Source: an uncultured Draconibacterium sp. (GTDB lineage Bacteria > Bacteroidota > Bacteroidia > Bacteroidales > Prolixibacteraceae). From it: a DNA stretch of 64,000 nt. Where the stretch lies: positions 3,537,501-3,601,500 of the forward strand of contig NZ_OY782038.1 in assembly GCF_963677575.1 (NCBI RefSeq), written 5' to 3'. This document shows positions 44,394 to 54,005 of the stretch, one piece after another. The notes below the pieces were generated by a model. It was not told the DNA's origin, ran no database searches, and was given only the letters and a program-made list of their open reading frames with translations. The stretch's first letter is position 1; every line of letters begins with the position of its first letter. A program made the translations under genes and the position numbers.

Positions 44394-46001
44394 ATGGGTG
44401 CAAAGAATTGTCCGGAGACACCGAGGCAAAAAATGATAAATTTGATGTACATTGTACTTACTGCAATGTTGGCACTTAACGTTGCGGCTGAGGTACTTGA
44501 AGCGTTTCGTGTAGTAGACAGTAGTTTATTGCAAACACTCGAGGCAGTGGACATGCAGAATGCGCAGATTTATTCATCGTTTGAGCAGGCTTATATCGAA
44601 AATCCAACCAAAGTTCAGGAATGGAAAGATAAAGCAGATCAGCTTAGGAATAAGTCGGAGGAAATGATCAACTATGTTTCGGCTTTAAAAGACGAAGTTG
44701 TTGCTTACTCCGGAGAGAAACCGGTAAATGAGGATAATCCGATTTATGAAGAGGGTTACTATCATACAAAGATTGATGGGACAGTTGTAGAAATTGCAAA
44801 GAAGGATGACCTGAACGGACCATCGGAATTAATGATAACACAGAAAAGAGCAACAGATCTTAAAAACGCAGTTAGCCAATACCGTGAGTTTCTTTCTTCA
44901 TTGATCAACGAGGATGACAGTGACCTTCGCGAGACTATTATGAGTGAGCTTAAAACTTCTGATCCCGAACGAGGTGCGAAAGGAGAGGGAAACTATAAAA
45001 CATGGGAGTCAGAGCACTTTGAAGATAAGCCTTTAATTGCTGTAATGACATTGCTCTCCAAAATACAGATCGATGTAAAAAACTCTGAGGCATACGTAGC
45101 AAAATATTTGTATGCTGAAATTGATGAAGGCTCATTTAAATTTAACCGTTTAGGAGCTCGCGTTATCGCCAATTCAAATGTCGTTTTGATGGGTGACGAA
45201 TATAAAGCCGAAGTTTTCCTTGCCGCAGAAGATACTACGCAACAACCGGTGATCATGATCAATGGAAATGAGGTTGATGTGGAAGATGGAAAGGCAACAT
45301 TTATTGGAAATACCAGTCAAGCAGGTAAATTTACATGGAGTGGTTTAATAAAATATAAAACACCGGGAGGTATAATTAAAAGTTATCCATTTGAGCAGGA
45401 ATACCAGGTGTCGGAGCCTACAGTAACTATGTCGGCTACAAAAATGAATGTATTCTACAAAGGATTGAAAAATCCATTTGACGTAGGTGGAGGAGCTATT
45501 CCGAATGAAGACCTTGAGGTACAAATGACCAATGGAAAGGTTTCGAGACAGGGTGATGCATATATGGTTGAACCTACTGATCTTGATGAAATGGGGCGTA
45601 ATACAAAAGTAAGTGTTTACGCAACAATTAACGGAAGCCGACGTTTGATTGGTACAACAGAATGGCGTGTAAAACGAGTTCCCGATCCGGTAGCACAAAT
45701 TAACGGTCAGTCCGGTGGAGATATTCGCAAAGAGTTACTTCAGGTTCAGGATGGTGTTTTAGCAGTACTTGAGGATTTTGATTTTGAATTTGGTTATAAG
45801 GTTACTCAGTTTACATTGGAAACAACAGGTGGAGGTTATACCAATCGATATCCGTCTAATTCGAATCGCTTTACACCGGAGCAAAAAAATGCTTTGTCTA
45901 GGGTAAATGTAAATAGTATAGTTTATATAGGAGATATTAAGGCCGTTGGAGATGATGGAACAACGAGGGACCTCGACCCAATATCATTCAAAGTAAAATA
46001 A
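44394..46001 (+). CDS. gldM: Type IX secretion motor protein GldM
   Basis: 535 residues: short cytosolic start (CPETPRQKM), one membrane helix (about 15-34, MYIVLTAMLALNVAAEVL), then a long periplasmic part with four domains ending in an Ig-like region. GldM dimers span the periplasm and couple GldL to the GldK-GldN ring. 12 bases after gldL. Confidence 0.95.
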   Translation: MGAKNCPETPRQKMINLMYIVLTAMLALNVAAEVLEAFRVVDSSLLQTLEAVDMQNAQIYSSFEQAYIENPTKVQEWKDKADQLRNKSEEMINYVSALKDEVVAYSGEKPVNEDNPIYEEGYYHTKIDGTVVEIAKKDDLNGPSELMITQKRATDLKNAVSQYREFLSSLINEDDSDLRETIMSELKTSDPERGAKGEGNYKTWESEHFEDKPLIAVMTLLSKIQIDVKNSEAYVAKYLYAEIDEGSFKFNRLGARVIANSNVVLMGDEYKAEVFLAAEDTTQQPVIMINGNEVDVEDGKATFIGNTSQAGKFTWSGLIKYKTPGGIIKSYPFEQEYQVSEPTVTMSATKMNVFYKGLKNPFDVGGGAIPNEDLEVQMTNGKVSRQGDAYMVEPTDLDEMGRNTKVSVYATINGSRRLIGTTEWRVKRVPDPVAQINGQSGGDIRKELLQVQDGVLAVLEDFDFEFGYKVTQFTLETTGGGYTNRYPSNSNRFTPEQKNALSRVNVNSIVYIGDIKAVGDDGTTRDLDPISFKVK

Positions 46002-46007
46002 GATATT

Positions 46008-46859
46008 ATGAAAAAGATAGTTGTTTATATTGGAATGCTTGTTTTTGTGCTGGGCATTATGCATAAAAATGCTGATGCTCAAATTGTAAACGGAGCATAT
46101 GAACAAAACGATATTTTCGAGAAAAAGCCAATGCCGTTGGTTTCGGTTCGCGAGGCAGATGTTTTCTGGCAGAAGACTCTGTGGCGAGTTATCGATTTGC
46201 GTGAAAAAATGAACATTCCGCTATATTATCCAACAATACCGATTGCAGATCGTACAAACCTGATCTCGCTATTACTTAAGGGAATTGAAACCGGTCAGCT
46301 TACTCCGTATGATGCACAAGCTGATGATGATTTTAAAATACCGATGAGTTATGCACAGGTCCAGGCAAGATTCGGAGCAGAAGCTACCACCGAAGAGAAA
46401 ATTGATTTCGATACCGGTGAGAGAACAACTGTTACTGTGCAGGGAGAAATTCGTCCAACAGAGATCAAACAATACATGGTCAAAGAGCAGTGGTATTTCG
46501 ATAAGCAAACATCTACATTGAATGTACGTATTCTTGGTATTTGCCCAATTCGTGAATACTTGCGCGAAGGGGATACTTCAGGAGAGGTACAGCGCCAGAA
46601 AGTATTCTGGATCTATTATCCTGAAGCTCGTCCGTTGCTGGCAACCAATTTGGTTCAAAATCCATACAACGAAGCACGTCAGCAATCATTTGACGACTTG
46701 TTTATAAAACGGATGTTCAATAGTTATGTGGTTCAGGAATCGAATATGTACAACAACCGCGAAATCAGTTCATATCTGGTTGGCAAAGACGCGATGTTGG
46801 AATCAAAAAGAATTGAGGACAAAATCTTCAATTACGAACAGGATCTTTGGGAATATTAA
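46008..46859 (+). CDS. gldN: Type IX secretion protein GldN
   Basis: 283 residues with a signal peptide ending near ADAQ, then the GldN/PorN domain (DVFWQKTLWRVIDLREKMNIPLYYP). It is the periplasmic partner of GldK in the outer-membrane ring. Six bases after gldM and followed by a strong terminator, so it closes the main operon. Confidence 0.94.
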   Translation: MKKIVVYIGMLVFVLGIMHKNADAQIVNGAYEQNDIFEKKPMPLVSVREADVFWQKTLWRVIDLREKMNIPLYYPTIPIADRTNLISLLLKGIETGQLTPYDAQADDDFKIPMSYAQVQARFGAEATTEEKIDFDTGERTTVTVQGEIRPTEIKQYMVKEQWYFDKQTSTLNVRILGICPIREYLREGDTSGEVQRQKVFWIYYPEARPLLATNLVQNPYNEARQQSFDDLFIKRMFNSYVVQESNMYNNREISSYLVGKDAMLESKRIEDKIFNYEQDLWEY

Positions 46860-46875
46860 TACGGTTAGCCCACAT

Positions 46876-46910
46876 AAAAAAAAGCCTTATGTTGCCATAA
46901 GGCTTTTTTT
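46876..46910 (+). terminator. Terminator of the gldKLMN operon
   Basis: 15-bp stem AAAAAAAGCCTTATG and its complement with a 4-base loop and a T-run. Confidence 0.9.
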
Positions 46911-46966
46911 GAAACAATTTTAAATATGATAAGGCGTTTAGAAAGGTAGTCTCGATAAAATACTTG

Positions 46967-48328
46967 ATGAGAAAAACCATAACATACTTGTTCATACTGA
47001 CGTTTTTTCTCGCCTCGTGCAAGAAAGAAAGCAACAAGTACCTCACATTGGGTAAAGGAACAAGTGAAAAATGGTTTGAGCCAACGCCTTTTGGGATGGT
47101 ATATGTAGGAAGGGGATCGTACAATATTGGACCAAATGATGATCAGTTATACGCCATAACACAAAATCGGACAGTATCAACAGAAGCTTTTTGGATCGAC
47201 GATACCGAAATTACCAACGATGAGTATCGGCAGTTTGTGTATTGGGTGCGTGATAAAAAAGCACGCGAATTGCTTGGTCAGACCTACACGGATTTTCTAA
47301 TAACAGAAGATAAATACGGTGCTCCGCTGGAAGAACCCAAAATAAACTGGGAAGAACGAATTGAATGGGACGACCCGGAATATCAAATGGCAATGGATGA
47401 ATTGTATCTTCCGGAATACGAACGTTTTGATTACAAGAAAGAAATTGATACCCGTAAACTGGTTTACGAATATTATTGGGTTGACTATAAACAAGCCGCA
47501 AAACGCAGCAATGCATACAATTTCGAAACGCAGCGTTACGAGGGATCCGTTGTAAATTCGGAAGGAGAAGTAGTTCCTATTGAAAACCGTAGTTCATTCT
47601 TAATGCACGAGTCGGTACCGGTATATCCCGACACACTATGTTGGATCAGGGATTTTGCATATACTTACAATGAACCTTTCACTATGAAATATTTTTCGCA
47701 TGTTGGATTCGATAATTATCCAGTTGTTGGAGTGACGTGGGATCAGGCAAGGGCGTTTTGTAATTGGCGTAATAAATTGAAAGATTTTTCCTTTACTCGT
47801 TCTAATGAAGCGCCGGCGCATGAGTACCGACTGCCAACTGAAAGTGAATGGGAGATTGCAGCCCGGGGAGGAATGCACAATAACATGTATCCTTGGGGAA
47901 GTTATTATACCCGAAGTGTAAACGGGTGTTTTGTAGCCAATTTTAAGCCGCTGCGTGGAAATTATGTTGCCGACAGTCCAACTACAACCACAACTATGAA
48001 AGTGGGCCAATTCGATCCAAATCCGTATGGTGTTTACGATATGGCCGGGAATGTTGCCGAGTGGACTTCAACAGCTTTTTTCGAAGCAGGCTATGATGCT
48101 ATCGATGATTATAATCCGGAAATTCAATACAATGCGCGTCCCGATGATCCGGCCGTAATGAAACGTAAAGTTGTGCGTGGAGGATCGTGGAAAGATATCG
48201 CTTATTACATTCAGTCGGGAACACGTACATTTGAATACCAGGATACCGCAAAATCATATATCGGATTTCGTTGCGTACGAACTTCTTTCCGCGATGACCT
48301 TGGCGGCCGTCGGAGTATTCAGGAATAG
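46967..48328 (+). CDS. Second GldK-like lipoprotein
   Basis: 453 residues, lipobox LASC (Cys18), same SUMF1 fold and length as GldK and strikingly similar to it in long stretches (DTRKLVYEYYWVDYKQAAKRSN, ENRSSFLM, VYPDTLCWIRDFAYTYNEP). It sits after the gldN terminator, so it is probably separately expressed. It could replace or join GldK in the ring, or be a GldJ-like factor, but GldJ is usually longer. Likely a tandem duplication with the block gldLMN between the copies. Confidence 0.88.
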   Translation: MRKTITYLFILTFFLASCKKESNKYLTLGKGTSEKWFEPTPFGMVYVGRGSYNIGPNDDQLYAITQNRTVSTEAFWIDDTEITNDEYRQFVYWVRDKKARELLGQTYTDFLITEDKYGAPLEEPKINWEERIEWDDPEYQMAMDELYLPEYERFDYKKEIDTRKLVYEYYWVDYKQAAKRSNAYNFETQRYEGSVVNSEGEVVPIENRSSFLMHESVPVYPDTLCWIRDFAYTYNEPFTMKYFSHVGFDNYPVVGVTWDQARAFCNWRNKLKDFSFTRSNEAPAHEYRLPTESEWEIAARGGMHNNMYPWGSYYTRSVNGCFVANFKPLRGNYVADSPTTTTTMKVGQFDPNPYGVYDMAGNVAEWTSTAFFEAGYDAIDDYNPEIQYNARPDDPAVMKRKVVRGGSWKDIAYYIQSGTRTFEYQDTAKSYIGFRCVRTSFRDDLGGRRSIQE

Positions 48329-48699
48329 TTGTACTTATTTCCTTTGATAATTCTTAGTTATTCTATTATTACAAGCATCAGTTAATAATGAGAAACCACA
48401 TGAGTTTCACAAGTAACCGCCTAATTTATTGAGCCTGATGTTAAACTCATGATGTTGTGAGAAAACAGAACATTTGCAGTATACTGCAAATTCATACTTC
48501 ATTACTCAAATCTGTTTAAATCAGTGAGACTATAATTTTGTTTTCGAAATCATCTAGCCGAACTGATCCCGAGCGATAGGCGAGAGATCTCACGGGGTTT
48601 ATCTCCCACCTTAGTGCGAATAAAATAATGGTTTTCCGATGTGATACCTCGTCAGCTTGCTGCGAGGAGCTTCATTCTGAGACGAAGATTTATACCGAT
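48329..48699. other. Palindrome-rich intergenic region
   Basis: No gene is supported. It contains CATGAGTTT/AAACTCATG as an inverted repeat (48399-48441), a 20-bp perfect palindrome (48472-48491), a CCCGAG...CTCACGGG hairpin (48568-48596) and a CCTCG-CAGC/GCTG-CGAGG hairpin (48647-48667). The last two look like fragments of dispersed palindromic repeats. Confidence 0.55.
48472..48491. repeat. 20-bp perfect palindrome
   Basis: ATTTGCAGTATACTGCAAAT reads the same on both strands with no spacer. It could be an operator or recombination site; it is not followed by a T-run. Confidence 0.6.
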
Positions 48700-49218
48700 T
48701 TAGTTATTAAATGCCGCATTAAATGCATTTAAGAAGTGATGATTTCCTGTAATCGATTTAATTGTTTCTGTTCCCATATTGTTTGATATACCCCACAGCC
48801 ATTGCCTTAGTTTTTCCATGTCCTCAAATAGTTGGTTTTTGAACCTTGTTTTAATGTATTGCCAAACTTGTTCGCAAGGATTTAACTCAGGGGTGTAAGG
48901 TGGAATATTTAGCAAATATATATTGTCCGGTACCTCTATGTTCTTTGTAGAATGAAACCCCGCATTGTCAACAACTACAATCTTATATTCTTCTGGCTTG
49001 TGTTTGGAAAAGGCATTTAAGTAAGCCTCGAATATATTCACATTGACACCATCGATCTCCCAAACAAACGAATCACCATTAACAGGAGAATAACTGCCAT
49101 ACAAATAGGTAGATGCAAATTTGTGCTGGTAGCTAATAACCGGCCTCACCCCACGAGCTGTCACACATTTTCCAATATGGCTCATCAGCCCAAAGCGGCT
49201 TTCATCTTGAAAATACAA
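48700..49218 (-). pseudogene. IS630 transposase, catalytic half
   Basis: DDE domain with Asp in YFQDESRFGL, Asp in VVVDNAGFHSTK and Glu in PELNPCEQVWQYIK, so all catalytic residues are intact. The frame is open upstream of the listed start to about 49285, and the reading continues that of the N-terminal half but displaced by one base. No good start codon precedes the first catalytic motif. Expression would need frameshifting; otherwise the gene is broken. Confidence 0.75.
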
Positions 49219-49804
49219 GTTAACACTGTTGTAGTTATTTTTATCCAGACTCTTTCTAAGTGCGTGGAATGTGTTTGGTAGTTTTTAAAAAAGCTTCTTC
49301 GGCCTGTTTGTCTTTCTTAATATGTGATTTCCGCGGGCTTTTTACCTTGGTTTTGAAATGTTTTATCAGGTATTCCCTGATACGTTGATATTTTATTTCT
49401 ACCCCATATTCCTGATATACCCAGTTCCGGGCATCCCAATACCCCTGGAACGGATTATGCGGGTCATTGACTCTTTGCTCAAGACCTTGATGAATTGCAG
49501 GCGTAATAATTTTTGATCGTTTGACTTTTGGCTTGTCGGATAGCAACTCTGAAATACCTCCGGATTTGTAATTATTGAGCCATCTTTCAAGAGTCCTTTT
49601 GTGCACACATAAATAGTCTGCAAGTTCTTGACGGGTACTAAACCTGCCGGATTTTATTTCAATTAAACTCCTGAGCCGTTTTCCTGCCTGAAATGATTTT
49701 TGTTTTACCAACAGTTTTTGTAGCTCAGCTACCGATTCTTTTATCTCCAAATAGGCTTTCTTTCCCATGATCGAAGATAATAAATTTATGCGGCATTACA
49801 TAAC
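48703..49804 (-). mobile_element. IS630-family element with split transposase
   Basis: Bounded by imperfect inverted repeats around AATGCCGCAT: GTTATTAAATGCCGCATTAA at the left and, on the opposite strand, GTTATGTAATGCCGCATAAA at the right. A TA sits just left of the element as expected for this family, but I cannot find the matching TA at the right, so the exact ends are uncertain. Inside are two minus-strand frames that together make one transposase. Confidence 0.7.
49256..49768 (-). pseudogene. IS630 transposase, DNA-binding half
   Basis: 170 residues with helix-turn-helix segments (STRQELADYLCVHKRTLERWL) and a linker (SRIITPAIHQ-like, WDARNWVYQEYGVEIKYQRI). It stops shortly after a T6-A5 run at about 49285-49296, where the frame passes to the catalytic half. 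The shift required is +1, not -1. Confidence 0.75.
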
Positions 49805-50393
49805 AATATTGGTATTATAGAATTCAAGTAGCTGTAATAAAAATGGAGTTTTAACCAATTATTGGAAAGCAAAATCTCAAGAAGAGTAGAAAATCTGAAG
49901 AAAGAGAAGATCATCTACCAAACTTAGGTTTAAAAATACACAAAGTAACATTCTGGTTCTCTGCTATTAGAACAGTGACTCCTGTTGAAGATGTCTTTAG
50001 AGCAAGTATAAACGGCAACAAAGATTAAATAAAAGTTAAGAAAAGCATTTTACATAAATTATTTAAAAAAAATATTAATTTTGGAAGATAGTTTTTGAAT
50101 TGAAAGAACAATTTCAAATTTGAATAAAAACCAAACAGAAGATAATTAAAACTCATTATAATTTTAAGATCCCGATATACAAACAAACCCTAATGTCTGT
50201 ATAAAATAAAACCGGTATTTTAAAATTGCTGTTTGGAACTATGGACTTGATTTTCAAAACAACTATTTTTGACTGAAGTACGGAAGATTAAAAAAACATA
50301 AATTTAGGATGTGTACCTATGTGTGTACATATTCTTTAACATGCAAACGTAAATCCCTTTATGATAGATTATCATAATTAAGAACGGACAATA
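49805..50393. other. AT-rich region without genes
   Basis: About 590 bases of very AT-rich DNA with stops in every frame. I see no tRNA, hairpin terminator or exact TAnnTTTG near the next start. It may be decayed accessory DNA beside the IS. Confidence 0.4.
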
Positions 50394-50741
50394 ATGAAAG
50401 ATGAATCAACCAGAAAATTCTCAGTTCATCTGAGTTTTGAAGAAGTACGATTGCCTCCTTTTGAAGATATCTTAATACTTGGGAAAAAATGCCCCCAAGG
50501 GAAGATCGGAGTTTGTAAATCGTTTGAATTCTTAGTTCCAAATGAGTTTCAAACATTTGAGGTTAAGAATGATAATGTTGAGGCTGTTTTTATAAACAGG
50601 AGAATTTTAAAGAAACTCGACAAAGGCAAAATAATTAGAATTCTGGACGACAAAGTTTTTCCCTATATTTCTGAATCTGAAATCCTTAAAGTAGACTTTA
50701 AACTAAAAATGTTTTATGACTCCTTTGAATGTGAATTCTAA
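50394..50741 (+). CDS. Small protein coupled to a CBS-domain kinase
   Basis: 115 residues, soluble, no signal peptide. Features: LSFEEVRLPPFEDILILGKKC, a second cysteine in GVCKSFEF, and alternating strand/helix to the end. I do not recognise a family. Its stop overlaps the start of the next gene (TAATG), so the two are translationally coupled and probably work together; it may be a sensor or modulator of the kinase. AT-rich relative to the surrounding core genes. Confidence 0.65.
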   Translation: MKDESTRKFSVHLSFEEVRLPPFEDILILGKKCPQGKIGVCKSFEFLVPNEFQTFEVKNDNVEAVFINRRILKKLDKGKIIRILDDKVFPYISESEILKVDFKLKMFYDSFECEF

Positions 50742-51802
50742 TGAACATAGAAAATTATATATCAGATACATATCCAACTGTAGCCCCTTTTGAAGGAACA
50801 AACTCAATTAGATCCAAATTGTTGGAACAATGCTATTTAGTAGTTATTGACGACAAAAAGGAATATTGCGGCATCTTAACACCAAACGATTTAATTGAAC
50901 GCCCACATAAATTAGTTATCGACTGTATTGAACAAAGAGAATGCCTGTCGTTAAATGATACTACGCTAACAGCAATCAAAAAATTTCGTGGCACACATTG
51001 CACCGTTTTGCCTGTTATTAATGAGAAAAAGCTTGTAGGTATAATCGAACGAAACCGGATTATGAACGATTATGAGTGTAAAATTAATGACCTTTACAAT
51101 AAATCATTAATTTCTCACAAAGTAAAATCGTTGTTTTTAAAGAATCTTTCTCACGAAATCAGAACTCCATTAAATGGAATACTTGGTTTTATTGATATCA
51201 TTGCGAATTTAGGCACTGATAGTGTAGAAAAAGAAAATCTTTCGGGTTTCATTAAAAAATCAGCCGATCGTTTTCTGTTTATAATGGATGATCTTGTTGA
51301 ATTATCGTTGCTTGATGCCGGAGATAACATAATAATTGCCAAGGAGAACGTTAACATCGAAGAAATTTTTCAGGAATTAAAAAACTATTTTTCCGAATTA
51401 GCCCTATTACAAAACAAACATTTCACTATTATAGACTCAAACCCTGATCTGACTCAAAATATATTCATTGATAGAAAGAAACTAAAACACATTTTATTTC
51501 ACCTAATTGATAATGCCATAAAATTCTCGGATGATAATAAAGTAATTTATGGTTATGAAATAAAGGAACAAAATTGTATTGAATTTTTTGTAAAAAATAA
51601 AAGCCGGCAAGTTCCTGATGAAATTAAGGTCAAAATGTTTGATTTTTTTGAGAAGCAAGAAAATATAGGAAAGGAAATAAACTTTGGACTTGGCATTGGA
51701 TTAACGTTAGTAAAAAAGATAACCGAAGCATTAGGCGGCCACGCAAGAATAGAGTTTATAAAAGAAGAAATCACATGTTATTTTAATCTTCCTATTAAAT
51801 GA
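50741..51802 (+). CDS. Soluble CBS-domain sensor histidine kinase
   Basis: 353 residues without membrane segments. A pair of CBS motifs fills about residues 1-112 (GILTPNDLIERP; LVGIIERNRIM), followed by a short coiled coil, a HisKA domain with phospho-acceptor His138 in LSHEIRTPLNG, and a HATPase domain with N-box HLIDNAIKFS and G2 box GLGIGLTLV. The usual G1 box DxGxG is replaced by KNKSRQVPDE. CBS pairs often bind adenosine nucleotides, so it may sense energy state in the cytosol. No response regulator is next to it. Confidence 0.85.
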   Translation: MNIENYISDTYPTVAPFEGTNSIRSKLLEQCYLVVIDDKKEYCGILTPNDLIERPHKLVIDCIEQRECLSLNDTTLTAIKKFRGTHCTVLPVINEKKLVGIIERNRIMNDYECKINDLYNKSLISHKVKSLFLKNLSHEIRTPLNGILGFIDIIANLGTDSVEKENLSGFIKKSADRFLFIMDDLVELSLLDAGDNIIIAKENVNIEEIFQELKNYFSELALLQNKHFTIIDSNPDLTQNIFIDRKKLKHILFHLIDNAIKFSDDNKVIYGYEIKEQNCIEFFVKNKSRQVPDEIKVKMFDFFEKQENIGKEINFGLGIGLTLVKKITEALGGHARIEFIKEEITCYFNLPIK

Positions 51803-52107
51803 TGAATCAGGCATTAGTTGTAATGGACAGAATTTTATTTGACAAAACTTTTAACAAATAATTTAAAGTGTTATCAGATTAAGTCTTGACTATTCCAGTT
51901 TTGAGCATTACCTTCCAGAATTTGGAGATGCTGCTTTCAATAACCATCTGATTAAATCACAAAGAAACTCAAAGCAAGCATTCACCCCTCAATTTAAAGA
52001 ATAATTTCACGTAATTTCATCATCTCTCAGTCTCCAAACTCAATCATGTAATTTCTCAATCTGCAATAATCTTACATTTATCTTTCTCTGTTTCTTTACT
52101 ATCTTTT
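51803..52107. other. AT-rich intergenic region
   Basis: About 300 bases between convergent genes; no open frame, and no strong hairpin with a T-run that I can identify. Confidence 0.4.
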
Positions 52108-53946
52108 TTAGAACATCAAACTTAATCCTCCAAACACGGTAATATCCGGCATGGTATAATAACGGTTAACCGCATAATCGGTACTCAGCAGATTCTCTCC
52201 GCTAACATAAAGTTTTACATTTCTGGTTAAATTGTAGCTGGCCTTGGCATTTAATAAGGAATAGCTTTCGAGGTTGGTAACCGGCGTTGGATCGTTATCC
52301 AGCCCCGACACATGTTGCATATTGGCCACCAACAACAGTTTATTAATGCGGTATGATGCATTTAAGAAAAGGTGGTGTTCCGGCGTAGCATAAACCGGAT
52401 TTTTCATGTTGGTATAACTGTATGTAGCATTCAAAGTAAGTTCTTTTGTAGGTGCTGCATCCAGCGAGAATTCGACTCCTTTATTTGAAACCTCCCCGGT
52501 ATTTTGATAACCGTTTGGCTGACCAGTATTAACGATCAGGTTATCGCCTTTCACCAAAAAAGCGGTAAGTTCCACCTGCATTGTACGATCAAAAAAGGCC
52601 TGTATAATGCCTGTTTCGTAATTCCAGATAGATTCCGGGTCGAGATTAGGATTTGGCCCCCACATAAACAGTTCGCGCATTGTAGGGCTTCTAAAGCCTT
52701 TTGAAATGGTTCCTTTCCATGTGGTAGAGGGTGAGAATGAATTGGAAAATCCTATTGACGGAATCCAAACCGAACCGTACTCGCTGTGATGATGGTAACG
52801 AAGCCCGGCGTTTATAATCAATTTCTCGCCAATACTTTGTTGAGAAAATAGGTAGGCACCAATTTCAGTAATTGTAGTGTCGGCAAAGGTCAAACCTTGT
52901 CCACCCATTGCAAAGGTGTTTTCAGCATCTCCTCCGTAGTTCATCAAATCGAACCCTGTGGTAAGATTGTTGCTCTCAAAAGGCTGAAAGGTTTCGTACA
53001 GGTTTAATCCATAATTATGGTCGTTTGAATGAAAGCCATCGGTAATCTCATGCTCTCCAAAATTATAGAAGAACTTCAGTGCTCCCGATGCTTTTTCAAA
53101 ATCATTGCGCAGCGAAAAAGATCCGTAACCGCGCAAAATATCAATCGTTTCTCCGGGCGATGCATTTAGTGTATCAGGTCCGGGATCTGAAGCATCGAAA
53201 GCAGCCAAACTAAAATCGGCTGCGGCATCGAAATGGTCGCTTATCTTGTAACCCAGTTTTAGGTATCCATTGGTTATTTTGAAATCGGAATTGGGGCGGT
53301 GACCATCCGTCTGATCATGATTTCCTGAAATAAATATGCTGAATTTATCCTTTTTGAAACCAACCGATCCCATGTATTTTTGTGTATTGTACGATCCGTA
53401 CGAAATGCGGGCATTGCCATTAAAACCTTCCGTGTCCTGTTTTTTTGTGATGATATTTATTACTCCTCCCATGGCATTCGATCCGTATAGAATGGATGCT
53501 GGTCCGCGAATAACTTCAACGCGTTCAACATCCGAAGCTACATACGAATCGGGAAGTGGATGCCCCATAATTCCCATAAACTGCGGGTGTCCGTCGATAA
53601 GCATTAAAACGCCTGTGGTTGGACTTCCGCCAATACCTCTAATGGATATTTGACCTGCTGATCCAGTCGCAACACCAAACCCGGTTACACCGCGCTCGGT
53701 AACAAACAAACCCGGTACCCGGCCATTTAAAATTGGCAGTAATGCCGACTCATCACTCTCCTCAATTTGAGTGCGGTTCACCACCGAAACGGCCATTGGA
53801 ACACTGTTGCGGGTTACCTGAACCTGCGTTCCGGTAACCACCACTTCGTTAATTGTTATGGTGTCGTTGGTTGCAAAATGCATTTGTGCACTGGCAATTC
53901 CCTGAGTGATGAGTAGGATGAAAAAACTGAAGATAAATATTCGCAT
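52108..53946 (-). CDS. TonB-dependent outer-membrane receptor
   Basis: 612 residues: signal peptide ending IASAQ, a TonB-box-like start (DTITINEVVVTGTQ), plug domain with ISIRGIGGSPTTGVLMLIDGHPQ and VERVEVIRGPASILYGSNAMGGVINIITKK, then a 22-strand barrel. It would take up a metal chelate or cofactor using TonB energy. The substrate is not evident; a NikR-like regulator sits directly upstream on the same strand, 59 bases away, which suggests a metal or metal complex. Confidence 0.92.
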   Translation of the reverse strand: MRIFIFSFFILLITQGIASAQMHFATNDTITINEVVVTGTQVQVTRNSVPMAVSVVNRTQIEESDESALLPILNGRVPGLFVTERGVTGFGVATGSAGQISIRGIGGSPTTGVLMLIDGHPQFMGIMGHPLPDSYVASDVERVEVIRGPASILYGSNAMGGVINIITKKQDTEGFNGNARISYGSYNTQKYMGSVGFKKDKFSIFISGNHDQTDGHRPNSDFKITNGYLKLGYKISDHFDAAADFSLAAFDASDPGPDTLNASPGETIDILRGYGSFSLRNDFEKASGALKFFYNFGEHEITDGFHSNDHNYGLNLYETFQPFESNNLTTGFDLMNYGGDAENTFAMGGQGLTFADTTITEIGAYLFSQQSIGEKLIINAGLRYHHHSEYGSVWIPSIGFSNSFSPSTTWKGTISKGFRSPTMRELFMWGPNPNLDPESIWNYETGIIQAFFDRTMQVELTAFLVKGDNLIVNTGQPNGYQNTGEVSNKGVEFSLDAAPTKELTLNATYSYTNMKNPVYATPEHHLFLNASYRINKLLLVANMQHVSGLDNDPTPVTNLESYSLLNAKASYNLTRNVKLYVSGENLLSTDYAVNRYYTMPDITVFGGLSLMF

Positions 53947-54005
53947 TATTTTGATTTATTGTGTTACGTATTAATTTAATCGTGTTACTATTTGTCCAAA
54001 AAAAT

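Noticed and set aside
46967..48328. Second GldK-like gene called as GldJ
   Set aside because: Length and sequence are nearest to GldK of the same locus; GldJ is longer.
49285..49300. Programmed -1 frameshift at T-TTA-AAA in the IS630 transposase
   Set aside because: The catalytic half lies in the +1 frame relative to the first half, so a -1 slip would not join them.
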